Shown here: one piece after another, positions 1 through 8,159 of the stretch
Layout: every line of letters begins with the position of its first letter
How positions within the stretch are numbered: position 1 is the first letter of the stretch
The notes under the pieces: model-generated
Told to the model about the DNA's origin: nothing
Databases searched by the model: none
Seen by the model: the letters and a program-made list of their open reading frames with translations, nothing else
DNA from: Desulfurococcales archaeon
GTDB lineage: Archaea; Thermoproteota; Thermoprotei_A; Sulfolobales; NBVN01
Length of the DNA: 15,475 bases
Assembly: GCA_023255965.1 (NCBI GenBank)
Contig: JAGDWE010000030.1
Coordinates: 1-15,475, forward strand
Direction: 5' to 3'
Program-made: the position numbers and the translations under genes

Positions 1-80
1 TCTCATCATCAAGCATTCGTATGTGAGCGAAAGCATTCAAGTTTATCGCTAAATCTACAACAGCCTAAGTTAACAATCTC

Positions 81-836
81 TTATGGTAAATGATGATTAA
101 GTTTCATTGCATCTCCTGCCTTGCTTTCAATCCTCATACCATCGCCTATTACCCAGAAAGCACCGTCATCGCGTTTCTCAAGTTTCCATATACCTGCTTC
201 GTGTTTAACTCTTTCAATTATCTCAGCTAATGCAGGGATGACGTCATACCTACTTACGCCTAAGACGAAAACGTAGAACACATCGTCACCTGGCTTATAA
301 CTACCTATCCTATGATATAGCTTTACAGCTATAAGCCCCCTATTCCGGTTCATTACGTCCTTTAGGATGTTCTCCATAGCCCTATACGCGTGTTCTTCAT
401 TGACTTCATACGTAAGTTCATGGACGTTAACACCATTGACGTCGCCTTTAACAAACCCTACGTAGATACCTATAGCACCTGCCTTTACAGCCTCCTTAAC
501 CTTCTTTAACTCCATTATTACATCATCTAATATGACCTTCTCGTAGTCCTTCAATAGCCTTACTTCATAATGGAAGCCGCCAGATGGTGGAGGCATCACA
601 TCAACTATGTCTCCATCATTCAATCTAGTGTTATTTAAATCAGAATCTGGGATTGACCTTAGGTTAAGTAACACTATGTAGATGCCTGAGTTAATATACT
701 TACTGAGTGCTGGATGTAGTTCTGCTATAAAACCTAGTAACCTAGATAATGTCATACTAGGTTCGATGTTAAGTATTTCCTCATGAGTGCCGGTCAATTC
801 CCTAAATAATGCATAATACCTTACTCTAACATTCAT
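81..836 (-). CDS. MoaD-MoaE fusion, molybdopterin synthase
   Basis: A single chain carrying both subunits of molybdopterin synthase, which puts two sulfurs on precursor Z (cPMP) to make molybdopterin/tungstopterin in the cytoplasm. Residues 1-87 are a MoaD-type ubiquitin-like domain ending in MPPPSGG, the Gly-Gly tail that is thiocarboxylated in free MoaD. Residues 88-251 are MoaE-like. Visible motifs are HRIGSYKPGDD (175-185), R196 where MoaE usually has His-Arg, K211, and IWKLEKRDDGAFWV (216-229), whose K218 matches a MoaE active-site lysine. The length equals the two domains joined, so the fusion is complete. ATG start; 65 bases separate it from the upstream gene. MoaD/MoaE fusions are known elsewhere (mycobacterial MoaX, which is cleaved after the diglycine), so cleavage is likely needed here too, but that is inference. 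A molybdo- or tungstoenzyme-using cell is implied. Confidence 0.93.
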   Translation of the reverse strand: MNVRVRYYALFRELTGTHEEILNIEPSMTLSRLLGFIAELHPALSKYINSGIYIVLLNLRSIPDSDLNNTRLNDGDIVDVMPPPSGGFHYEVRLLKDYEKVILDDVIMELKKVKEAVKAGAIGIYVGFVKGDVNGVNVHELTYEVNEEHAYRAMENILKDVMNRNRGLIAVKLYHRIGSYKPGDDVFYVFVLGVSRYDVIPALAEIIERVKHEAGIWKLEKRDDGAFWVIGDGMRIESKAGDAMKLNHHLP

Positions 837-846
837 GGGTTAACCC
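837..846. promoter_or_regulatory. 10-bp perfect palindrome abutting the moaDE start
   Basis: GGGTTAACCC sits immediately before the ATG of the MoaD-MoaE gene, in the short gap to the upstream gene. An A+T-rich stretch resembling a weak TATA element (about 874-882, read on the minus strand) lies some 40 bases upstream of the ATG. The palindrome could be an operator or chance. Only the sequence symmetry supports it. Confidence 0.25.
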
Positions 847-901
847 TACATTTAATTAATATACTAAATTATAATTTAAAATCTTAATATGGAGTTAGAA
901 A

Positions 902-1642
902 TTAATCAACGTAGTAGGGACCCTGAGTATTTCTAGCACCGCAGTACATCATCAAGTACTTAAGCACTTTACTGACGGCATCCCTAACTAACGTCTTAGG
1001 AACATCCTGGACGCCGTATGCGACTGTCAGAACATCCTTAGTATTCGCGTCTATCGATGCATTAATGGAATCCCTATGTGGATACACATGTAGTATAAAG
1101 TCGTCAATAGCTAATACTATTTCATTACCCTTTAATAATTCAATGCCTCCATCTATATCTACGAACAATTCTTTCGGCCTAGCTTTACGTAGCTTAATAA
1201 TTCCTTCAGCAATTTTCCCTAAATCAAAGACGCTTATAGGTATCAGCGTCTCTAAACTAGCTAAGTTACATGAATCAACGACATTATTTATATGAGGGAA
1301 TGAAGCACTCCTTAAAACTCTCCTCAACAACGCCTCACTACTCACTCTTACTTTGATTGGATCTATACCTAACCTCAACATGATGTTCCTATAGCATCTA
1401 ATGATCGGCAGCTCCCTAACCCTTTCAATACTATAACTACGTATTAAATCGTTAACTAACTTTCTTGCGTGTTCCCTTATGTCAACCCTACCCCTTTCAA
1501 CTACAACCCCGTAGGCCATTCCATAATAGATAAAAACGCCTAAGTACCTTAGTTCATCATCAACACCGAATTTCAGCGACTTCATAAGATGTTCATTCAA
1601 CTCTAGATGATTACGGATAATAAAAATATCATCTAAATACAA
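902..1642 (-). CDS. Free-standing B3/4-domain protein (COG3382)
   Basis: Resembles the B3/4 domain of the phenylalanyl-tRNA synthetase beta chain, the domain that edits mischarged tRNA, but with no synthetase attached. The family signature is clear: PIKVRVSSEALLRRVLR (95-111), then FPHINNVVDSCNLASLETL (115-133) with IPISVFD following, and a C-terminal HRDSINASIDANTKDVL segment (189-205). At 246 aa it is close to the usual length of solo B3/4 proteins. By family it may act in tRNA quality control or bind an amino-acid-like ligand; the substrate is unknown. The start is TTG, inside the last codons of the preceding transporter gene (10-base overlap), so translation is probably coupled. No good Shine-Dalgarno is visible there. 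A later start at M20 (about 1585) is possible but would cut the N-terminal beta region. Confidence 0.85.
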   Translation of the reverse strand: MYLDDIFIIRNHLELNEHLMKSLKFGVDDELRYLGVFIYYGMAYGVVVERGRVDIREHARKLVNDLIRSYSIERVRELPIIRCYRNIMLRLGIDPIKVRVSSEALLRRVLRSASFPHINNVVDSCNLASLETLIPISVFDLGKIAEGIIKLRKARPKELFVDIDGGIELLKGNEIVLAIDDFILHVYPHRDSINASIDANTKDVLTVAYGVQDVPKTLVRDAVSKVLKYLMMYCGARNTQGPYYVD

Positions 1643-2508
1643 ACCATGAGGTCAATTATTAACGTTAGAACTATTGATGACGTGGTTATTAATGCCCCGA
1701 AAACATGCCTCCTGCTTACTTCCTCATTACATAGTTTATTGGATATAATTTGGGTTATTAAAGGTCCTAGCGAGTTAATTAATGTTGAAATGAAAGTTCC
1801 TATAGACTTAAGTGCGTATAGAAATATGGAGAATCCAGATACGTGGGTAAATATCCCCGACATAGCTATATACAGGAATCCTTCGGCGCCGATGTTTCTT
1901 AATTCCCTTAAGTTCCTAATCCCTAATAATGTGAATATTAATGCGATTACCATGGACCTATACATCGCAATCATCAGTAAATCCACGCTCCCAGTTAAGT
2001 ACTTGCTAATAACCGTGGCTATGCCCCATAGAACTGCAGGTACGTAGGCCATCATGAAGTTACTTAGTGTAATGCTGGTTGAATGTTTACTATCCTTAAG
2101 TGCTATATACAAACCAAGTGATGCCAGCGGCGTAAAGAACATTGCATAAATGCCCCTCACCTCCTTAAGTGCTAGGTAGGCAAGGATTTGAGCGATGAGT
2201 ATGTATTGATAACTAATTAGGATGGCTCTCCAACTCCCCAACCTCTTGATAGATTCTATATAGAGAAGATCACTTAAACCAACTACTGTACCTGAGACGA
2301 TTATTAACAGCAAGTCGTAAAAGTATACGTGATGGTTGTTGCTAAATAGCAGAGCGATCGGTAACAAAGTGATAGACGCTATGAACGCCCTAATGCCTGC
2401 AACTAAGGCAAGGTTTACATTATTCTTAATCCCTAATCTGATGGTGATCGGGGCTATCGACCAAGAGATAGTAGCGATCGTCGCAGCAATTACTCCTAGG
2501 GCGTCCAT
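1633..2508 (-). CDS. EamA (DMT) family permease, two-repeat form
   Basis: A 291-aa integral membrane protein of the drug/metabolite transporter superfamily. About ten hydrophobic helices fall into two EamA repeats (roughly 1-130 and 150-291). Typical landmarks are the start of repeat 1, with ATISWSIAPITIRLGI, the GLSDLLYIESIKRLG stretch, and the closing segment of repeat 2 around INSLGPLITQIISNK. Members export or import small metabolites; the substrate cannot be read from sequence. The gene starts with ATG and lies 50 bases after the UPF0104-like membrane gene. Its last ten bases overlap the B3/4 gene, suggesting co-translation. Substrate-specific function is unassigned. Confidence 0.88.
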   Translation of the reverse strand: MDALGVIAATIATISWSIAPITIRLGIKNNVNLALVAGIRAFIASITLLPIALLFSNNHHVYFYDLLLIIVSGTVVGLSDLLYIESIKRLGSWRAILISYQYILIAQILAYLALKEVRGIYAMFFTPLASLGLYIALKDSKHSTSITLSNFMMAYVPAVLWGIATVISKYLTGSVDLLMIAMYRSMVIALIFTLLGIRNLRELRNIGAEGFLYIAMSGIFTHVSGFSIFLYALKSIGTFISTLINSLGPLITQIISNKLCNEEVSRRHVFGALITTSSIVLTLIIDLMVCI

Positions 2509-2509
2509 T

Positions 2510-2556
2510 TATGTCACGAAATAAATTTATGTAGTAAGGAGTTAAAATATGTCACG
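2510..2556. repeat. Direct repeat TATGTCACG flanking a promoter region
   Basis: The 9-mer TATGTCACG occurs at 2510-2518 and again at 2548-2556, 38 bases apart start to start. The copies bracket the A+T-rich stretch just before the EamA start codon. The minus-strand TATA-like candidates for the EamA gene (2516-2532 and 2543-2551) lie between or touch the two copies. It could be a regulator site, but two copies of a 9-mer are weak evidence. Confidence 0.25.
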
Positions 2557-2558
2557 CC

Positions 2559-3587
2559 CTAGCTATTGCGATATTTAGATTTATTGTTCCTTAGAAACTC
2601 ACTCACGTTGCTAGCTAACTGCTTAAGGTGTATGCCTAGGTATGCAGATAAAGGCGGTAACAATGGGTACTCTGCTACTACCATTACCACTCTATTAGTT
2701 AATGCGAGTAAGGTTGCTGATTTCGATGTGATTCCAAGGATTTTAAGGAGGAGTATTTGAATGGTCTCAAAGATTCCTAGATTCCCGGGTGTTATAAGGG
2801 GCAGTAGCCAAATAACTGCGTATATGGAGTCAAAGGCAAGCAAAGACCTAAGTATATCGATATGTATCGATAATGATGCTCCTAAACAAACGCCATAAAG
2901 GCTATTAGATATTTTTTCAAGGACTACCGCCATTAACGCCATATAGAGCTCCGGCTTACTTAAATCAACTATAGACCTTAACGAATCCTTATACTGATTT
3001 GAGAATCCTGCTAATGAGGTATTAAACCTCCGTACTAACCTATCGACTAACGTCTCAAACTTTGGATGTGACGGGGTTAGGAGTACTACGGTGTTTAATG
3101 CGAATAGTCCGAGGATTGGTAGTATTATGGTTATTGACGCACTCCATGGAATGTCAGTCCAGTAAATAGCTATTAATGTTGTTATTAACGTAGTTAATAT
3201 GATTAACTGCCTATGCATTAATAATGCTGCTAAAGCTATACTGGAGGGAGTGGAAGTTAATTGTGTAATTAGTAGTACCTTAATGGCTTCGGCAGCTCCA
3301 CCAATAGGTATTAAGAACTCGATGGCGACCGCAATAAGTACTATGGTAATTACCTTACCTAATGGTACCTCCCTACACGCTATCCTTAATAGTAAGTACC
3401 ATGTTATGGTGTGTAAAAATAGTGAGGATAAACGTAATAGCATAGATAACATTAAGTATCTTAGATCTAACTGCCCAATAACTAGAAGCAATTCATTTAA
3501 GTCAAGGTTAAACGCTAGATAGAAGAATATTAAGTAAAGTAGTGAAGCAATTATGGTAGCAATTGCTATATAGGGTCTCAACTTCAA
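2559..3587 (-). CDS. UPF0104 / LPG-synthase-type membrane protein
   Basis: A 342-aa protein of about eight to nine hydrophobic helices, matching the transmembrane domain of lysylphosphatidylglycerol synthases and archaeal AglD-like proteins (UPF0104). Family hallmarks are the polar re-entrant motif LIPIGGAAEAIK (near residues 92-103) and the later LITPGNLGIFETIQ (near 262-275). These correspond to the conserved P-x-G-x-G-E and P-G-G-L-G-x-x-E segments. There is no soluble catalytic domain, so lipid-aminoacyl transfer is not implied. Relatives are linked to lipid or lipid-linked sugar handling. The TTG start is supported by a GAGGT ribosome site seven bases upstream (minus strand, 3595-3599). 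The subtilase gene ends 22 bases upstream, so the two are probably one transcript. Confidence 0.8.
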   Translation of the reverse strand: MKLRPYIAIATIIASLLYLIFFYLAFNLDLNELLLVIGQLDLRYLMLSMLLRLSSLFLHTITWYLLLRIACREVPLGKVITIVLIAVAIEFLIPIGGAAEAIKVLLITQLTSTPSSIALAALLMHRQLIILTTLITTLIAIYWTDIPWSASITIILPILGLFALNTVVLLTPSHPKFETLVDRLVRRFNTSLAGFSNQYKDSLRSIVDLSKPELYMALMAVVLEKISNSLYGVCLGASLSIHIDILRSLLAFDSIYAVIWLLPLITPGNLGIFETIQILLLKILGITSKSATLLALTNRVVMVVAEYPLLPPLSAYLGIHLKQLASNVSEFLRNNKSKYRNS

Positions 3588-3609
3588 ATATACGACCTCT
3601 ATACATTAG

Positions 3610-5970
3610 TTACAATGCGGGAGCCCTCTTTATAACGATTAATCCGTAAGTTAGGAGAATCAGTAAAGCAATAATTAATGATATTGTGATGTAGTTCATC
3701 AATATGATCTTGCTTAGCATGTTGTTTAATTCCATCATTAATAAGCCTATCGAACCGTTAATCAAGTTACAAGCATTCGTTAAGGTAGCGCTATACCTCT
3801 CTAACTCTGCCAGCGTTTCATTACGAAACCTACGTAGCTCTAGTAAGGACGTATACGATGAGTCATTAATGACTTTAACCAGCGTGGTTGAGACGCCTCT
3901 TAAAACATCACTATCATTAGCTACGCATTCGAACAATATTAAATAGGTACCAGGATACGTTGCAATATAAGTAAGTTGATATATACCCTTACTCACTCGG
4001 TAAGGGCCGCTTACATAGGCTGGTGATCTGGCGATGAATCTATAGCTTAGATTATCTAGGTCATAGGGTTCATCGTTTATGGTGGCTATCACATATACGT
4101 TGATTGGTTCATTAACGTAGGCTAACTCAGGTGCTAAAACAGTAACCTTTAATGAACGTTCCCTAGGAACAAAGGATGTGGCTGAAACATTTAATTCCTC
4201 TTCATAAGTTACCAATCCTGAGGTATCTATAATTCTCAATATGTAAGTTCCTGGAATTACATAAGGTATTATGAGTCCTAATGATCTGGAACCCAGTAGA
4301 CTTAATGGAGTATATGTAAGTAGATTGTTATTTAAGTATATGAGCACATCAGATGTGCTAGGAAATCCGCTCACTAATATATTTAACGTATCCCCGCTCC
4401 TAATGGTCTTGTTGCTTACAGCTACATATGGATTCACGTGAAACTTAATGTAGCCATAAAACCCCTCACCGATCGAGTGAATAAAGTGGTACCCCATATC
4501 TAATAGGGGGACTCTAGTAATTACCGACGTACCTTCACCTACATCATAGCCATCTATGAAGTACTTCATAAAATATTTTGACGATATCTTAATGCCTTCT
4601 AATGGTTTAACGTTCGATGCATTTAAGTCTACCTCAGCTTCCTTCAAATCCGTTCCATAGACGTATGAAACAGCCTTAACAGCATTTACTACTCCCCATC
4701 CACATCTACCTATGTCACATACCTTCTGAGATGTTTTATTAAGTACATCGTATACTTCATTAACCGATATCTCCTTCCCGATATTTTTACATGCTTCCTT
4801 AATCAACGCTATTACGCCTGCAACTAAAGGTGCTGAAGCGCTAGTCCCCGACGCGATCAAGTAGTATCCGTCAATTACATATGCGCCGGGAATTAATTCT
4901 CCAGGAGCTATGAAGTCCGGTTTGACGTAGTTCTTAGGATATTCACCCTTAAATGGCCAATTGCTGGGGGGTGAGGGCCATTCAACAAGTTCGCTGGAAC
5001 TAAAATCAGATACGTGGTCTGACCTAGCTAAGGCCCCGACCCCTATAACGCCCCATATATTACCTGGGTTTGAAGTACTCCCAGGGCCTTCATTACCTAT
5101 AGCGGCTACGACGGTTATGTTATTATATATCAACTTTGATATGGCCGTTAAAAAGATATCACTGTAATTGCCTGGAGCACCTAAGCTTAATGACACTATG
5201 TCCGGTCTTATATTTAATTTGACGCCTGTGCATGAGTAAGGGCTTAACGCCCATTCAAGCCCTGCCAAGACCTGAGCGGCCGTCCCCTCCCCTCCATGTA
5301 GCACTAATGCGTGCATCAACATGGCATTAGGCGCTATCCCTACGTAATTACCAGCTAATATAGAGCTAACCCATGTCCCATGGTAATGTGTGTCCCTAGG
5401 CGTAGAGCATATAGGCGTTCCCTTTCTATCGAACTCTATCCAACCCCCTGGATATCTATTATCAAGGGGGTTTACGGACACCAACTTCCCCCTTAACTCT
5501 CTATGGCTTAACGATATACCTGTATCTAATACAGCTACAATTACTCTGGAACCGCTTAAGTTAAAGTACTTATTAGCTACATCACCTCCTACCCTGGCCT
5601 TCCCCCAGCTAAATACTTCCCCTAAATGCTCGTCACCTGAACTTCTAAGTATCTTAACATCACCTACTAGTTGAGTTCTTACAATAAAGTTAGGAACTAC
5701 CTTAATAACTGATGGATCCTTAACCACCTTACTTATAGTGACTAAATCACCGTAGGCAAGAACTACGTTAAATTCGTGGAAAACCCTAATGACGTTTTCA
5801 CCTATTAATTCCTGTATTCTACTAACATTATCGCCAATGATTAGAAATTCAGCACCTCCGTTAATTAGTAGAGAGCCCCTTAGCTCACCAGCTAGCTTAC
5901 CATTACTTAGTGATGTATGAGCTATCAGTAAATTTATATGGGGATTAAAGATGATTAGAGATAGGATCAT
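3610..5970 (-). CDS. Membrane-anchored subtilisin-like protease (S8)
   Basis: Secreted serine endopeptidase, 786 aa as called. The order is a hydrophobic N-terminal segment, a propeptide-like region (about 30-105), an S8 catalytic domain (about 140-440), beta-rich extracellular domains (about 445-700), a short helical/coiled stretch (about 710-750), and one C-terminal membrane helix (about 757-780) followed by a short basic tail. The triad is complete: D149 in AVLDTGI, H197 in HYHGTWVSSILAG and S377 in ASGTSASAPLVAG, with the oxyanion N293 in AAIGNEG. Many N-x-S/T sites suit a glycosylated cell-surface protein. The ATG start gives a signal peptide without a basic n-region. The frame stays open for eight more codons, discussed in the findings. 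It is transcribed away from the thiolase operon. Substrate unknown; surface protein turnover or peptide feeding is inference. Confidence 0.95.
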   Translation of the reverse strand: MILSLIIFNPHINLLIAHTSLSNGKLAGELRGSLLINGGAEFLIIGDNVSRIQELIGENVIRVFHEFNVVLAYGDLVTISKVVKDPSVIKVVPNFIVRTQLVGDVKILRSSGDEHLGEVFSWGKARVGGDVANKYFNLSGSRVIVAVLDTGISLSHRELRGKLVSVNPLDNRYPGGWIEFDRKGTPICSTPRDTHYHGTWVSSILAGNYVGIAPNAMLMHALVLHGGEGTAAQVLAGLEWALSPYSCTGVKLNIRPDIVSLSLGAPGNYSDIFLTAISKLIYNNITVVAAIGNEGPGSTSNPGNIWGVIGVGALARSDHVSDFSSSELVEWPSPPSNWPFKGEYPKNYVKPDFIAPGELIPGAYVIDGYYLIASGTSASAPLVAGVIALIKEACKNIGKEISVNEVYDVLNKTSQKVCDIGRCGWGVVNAVKAVSYVYGTDLKEAEVDLNASNVKPLEGIKISSKYFMKYFIDGYDVGEGTSVITRVPLLDMGYHFIHSIGEGFYGYIKFHVNPYVAVSNKTIRSGDTLNILVSGFPSTSDVLIYLNNNLLTYTPLSLLGSRSLGLIIPYVIPGTYILRIIDTSGLVTYEEELNVSATSFVPRERSLKVTVLAPELAYVNEPINVYVIATINDEPYDLDNLSYRFIARSPAYVSGPYRVSKGIYQLTYIATYPGTYLILFECVANDSDVLRGVSTTLVKVINDSSYTSLLELRRFRNETLAELERYSATLTNACNLINGSIGLLMMELNNMLSKIILMNYITISLIIALLILLTYGLIVIKRAPAL

Positions 5971-6026
5971 CAGTAATGTAAGGTACTTAATCAGTTAAAC
6001 CACCCTAAGATACAGGGTTTTAACGG

Positions 6027-6036
6027 AATTTAAATG
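6027..6036 (-). promoter_or_regulatory. TATA box for the subtilase gene
   Basis: CATTTAAATT on the minus strand is the only good TATA element in the 155-base divergent gap. A start site about 26 bases on would fall near 6006, giving a leader of about 35 bases to the annotated ATG but only about 12 to an upstream CTG. Confidence 0.45.
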
Positions 6037-6094
6037 ATTAGAATGGATTATACTTCGATATTCGTCGTAATCATCTTAAGTCCATCGACGTAAG

Positions 6095-6103
6095 TTATAA
6101 AAA
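6095..6103 (+). promoter_or_regulatory. TATA box of the thiolase operon
   Basis: TTATAAAAA lies about 27 bases before the first ATG of the operon. With usual archaeal spacing the transcript would start at or within a few bases of the ATG at 6126, so the first gene is probably read from a leaderless mRNA. This also leaves the ATG at 6132 as an alternative start. Confidence 0.6.
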
Positions 6104-6125
6104 CCCCTCTAGAACGTAGTATTAG

Positions 6126-6992
6126 ATGCTTATGAAGCTAGGTTTAGCTGCTTGGTGTCTATATGTGCCGAGGTTTAGGAAGTTAATTGATGGCTACTAC
6201 ATTCCTGTAGCGGGCCCTGATGAGGACGTCATAACTTTAAGTTACGAATCATGCAGCCTCTTAAGGCGTAATGGAATAGCCTCATCTATTAAGTCATTAA
6301 TATTCTTAACAGATAGACACGTTAATGGATTTAGAGCCGCATTATTAGCTGATTTCCTTAAACTTAATAGCGTTAAGGCATACGACGTGGGGGACTTCTA
6401 CCACTTAATGAACTTGGCTATAGAGTTGGCTGAGCATGGCGATGTATTAGTAACTATGACTACATCCGATGTAGCTGTATCAGCATCTATGGTATTAAGT
6501 AGTTCCAAATTCCCAGTTGAGATGCTATCATTTAACGCGCTACTTAACACTATTCCGTTGATACCTAATGGTAATGTGAGGAACGAATTCCATAGCGAGT
6601 TATACTTAAGTAAATTCTCCTCGTTCATTTATGACTCGTTAATTAAACTGTCAATAGACTCTAAGGACATTAAATACGTGGCTACAAATATAAAGGATAT
6701 TAAGTACTGCTTTAAACTCCTAAAGAACGTAGGGATAAGCGATAGAGCGCTAGAGCCTAGCAAGTTCGTAAGTAATTATGGCTACTTCAGCACATTGCAC
6801 TCAATAGTATCTCTAATTAGGTCGTTGGAGATGGCTTCTCCAGGGGATCATATTCTCTATCTCGACATTGATAGGAGCTACAATTACATCATCTTATCTG
6901 TCCTGAGGGTAAATGAGGATTTAAGCAGTCTTCGCGGATGTGTTAGCACTTTAGATAAGCTACTCAATAGTTCATTAGTAATAGTGGCTTAG
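6126..6992 (+). CDS. Degenerate HMG-CoA synthase-like protein, probable pseudoenzyme
   Basis: First gene of a three-gene operon with thiolase and DUF35, the slot that holds HMG-CoA synthase (HMGCS) in archaea. The N-terminus matches archaeal HMGCS: GLAAWCLYVPRFR (6-18) and VAGPDEDVITLSYES (28-42) correspond to the family's GxGxYxPRYR and PGPDEDxATLxxEA motifs. Beyond that the fold seems kept but the chemistry lost. The E-F-A-C-K segment bearing the nucleophile aligns with D90-F91-Y92-H93-L94, so His replaces Cys. The FHQPNG histidine region aligns with ATNIKD (186-191), and the late GSGAGSDAF glycine loop reads as DIDRSYNYI. Length is 288 aa against about 350. The stop codon touches the thiolase ATG. 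An uninterrupted frame argues against a pseudogene; a scaffold role in the enzyme complex is inference. My alignment is by eye. Confidence 0.72.
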   Translation: MLMKLGLAAWCLYVPRFRKLIDGYYIPVAGPDEDVITLSYESCSLLRRNGIASSIKSLIFLTDRHVNGFRAALLADFLKLNSVKAYDVGDFYHLMNLAIELAEHGDVLVTMTTSDVAVSASMVLSSSKFPVEMLSFNALLNTIPLIPNGNVRNEFHSELYLSKFSSFIYDSLIKLSIDSKDIKYVATNIKDIKYCFKLLKNVGISDRALEPSKFVSNYGYFSTLHSIVSLIRSLEMASPGDHILYLDIDRSYNYIILSVLRVNEDLSSLRGCVSTLDKLLNSSLVIVA

Positions 6993-8159
6993 ATGTGGGA
7001 AACCTTCTTGAGGAAGGTCTATGTAGTTGGTATCGGCTTAACTAACGTGGGTAGGTTCTATGAAAGGTCGCTACGTGATTTAGCTAGTGAGGCATTAATT
7101 AAAGCGCTAGATGATGTAGGTAATATTACTCCTGAAGGAATGGTAGTCAGCAATATGTTGAGCAGCTTAATCGAGCAGGAGAACTTAGCGTCATTAATAG
7201 CTGATTACAGCGGGTTAAGAGGGATTTCAGGGTTTAAGGTTGAGGCAGCATGCGGTTCTGGAGGTGCTGCCATATTAGCTGCCTACTCATTGGTGTCATC
7301 AGGGCTGATGGACATCGTAGCAGTAGTCGGTGTAGAGAAGTTGAGTGAGAGACCTACCCCTGAAGTTACTCGTGGGTTGGCGTATGCTGCAGACGCTGAT
7401 TACGAAATACCATATGGGGTTACTTTCTCGGGCTTAAATGCCCTAGTTATGAGGTATTATATGAGTAAATATGGGGTTAAGCGTGAGGAAATAGCTGTAT
7501 GGCCTGTCCTTATGCATGAGAACGGCTATAAGAATCCATACGCTCAATTAAGGATGAGGATAACCATCGACGACGTACTTAAATCCCCAGTTATTGCTGA
7601 CCCCATAAGGCTTTACGACTCATGTCCATTAAGTGATGGGGCAGCTGCACTCATACTCGCTTCAGAGGACATCGCAAGGAAGTTGAATGATACGCCGGTA
7701 TTGATCGCTGGGGTAGGTAATGCGTTAGATAGCACTGACATAACTTCTAGGTTTGAGTTAGATACTTTCCTCGCCTCAAGATTATCTGCTGAGAGAGCTT
7801 ATAGGATGTCTAAATTAGGTCCTAAGGACGTAGATGTAGCTGAATTACATGATGCATACTCAATAAATGGAATACTAACGTTAGAGGATGTAGGATTTGC
7901 ACCTAAGGGTCAAGGAGCTAAATTACTTAGTGAAGGTAGGTTTAGGCCTGGAGATAAACCAGTAATAAATCCTTCCGGAGGTCTTAAGTCAAGGGGGCAT
8001 CCGGTAGGTGCTACAGGTGTATACCAGGTATGTGAGGTCGTAATGCAGATAAGAGGGGATTTCCCAGGCATTAAGGTACCATGCGACGTAGGGCTAACTC
8101 AAAACATAGGCGGCGTTGGTTCAAACATATCTACAGTCATACTGAAGAGAGGTGATTAA
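6993..8159 (+). CDS. Archaeal thiolase (acetyl-CoA acetyltransferase type)
   Basis: A 388-aa thiolase of the archaeal/SCP-x class. In the archaeal mevalonate route this enzyme condenses two acetyl-CoA to acetoacetyl-CoA. Catalytic residues are visible: C87 in VEAACGSGGAA, H286 in VAELHDAYS and H336 in SRGHPVGATG. The C-terminal motif is QNIGGVGSN, where bacterial biosynthetic thiolases carry a second Cys; its absence is normal for this class. Full length, cytoplasmic. The ATG directly follows the TAG of the HMGCS-like gene with no gap, and the end overlaps the DUF35 gene by eight bases, so all three are likely co-translated. In methanogens the equivalent trio forms a complex passing acetoacetyl-CoA to HMGCS (known). 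Because the HMGCS partner here looks inactive, another acyl-CoA substrate is possible. Confidence 0.93.
   Translation: MWETFLRKVYVVGIGLTNVGRFYERSLRDLASEALIKALDDVGNITPEGMVVSNMLSSLIEQENLASLIADYSGLRGISGFKVEAACGSGGAAILAAYSLVSSGLMDIVAVVGVEKLSERPTPEVTRGLAYAADADYEIPYGVTFSGLNALVMRYYMSKYGVKREEIAVWPVLMHENGYKNPYAQLRMRITIDDVLKSPVIADPIRLYDSCPLSDGAAALILASEDIARKLNDTPVLIAGVGNALDSTDITSRFELDTFLASRLSAERAYRMSKLGPKDVDVAELHDAYSINGILTLEDVGFAPKGQGAKLLSEGRFRPGDKPVINPSGGLKSRGHPVGATGVYQVCEVVMQIRGDFPGIKVPCDVGLTQNIGGVGSNISTVILKRGD

Noticed and set aside
1..80. Start of a further minus-strand gene (ATG at 34-36) and a direct repeat AAGCATTC at 11-18 and 31-38
   Set aside because: Only about a dozen codons are visible before the edge, with no clear promoter. 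The repeat is short. There is not enough sequence to call either.
1646..2047. 133-codon plus-strand ORF opposite the EamA permease
   Set aside because: It is a reverse-strand shadow of a well-supported membrane-protein gene. It has no ribosome site or recognisable motif.
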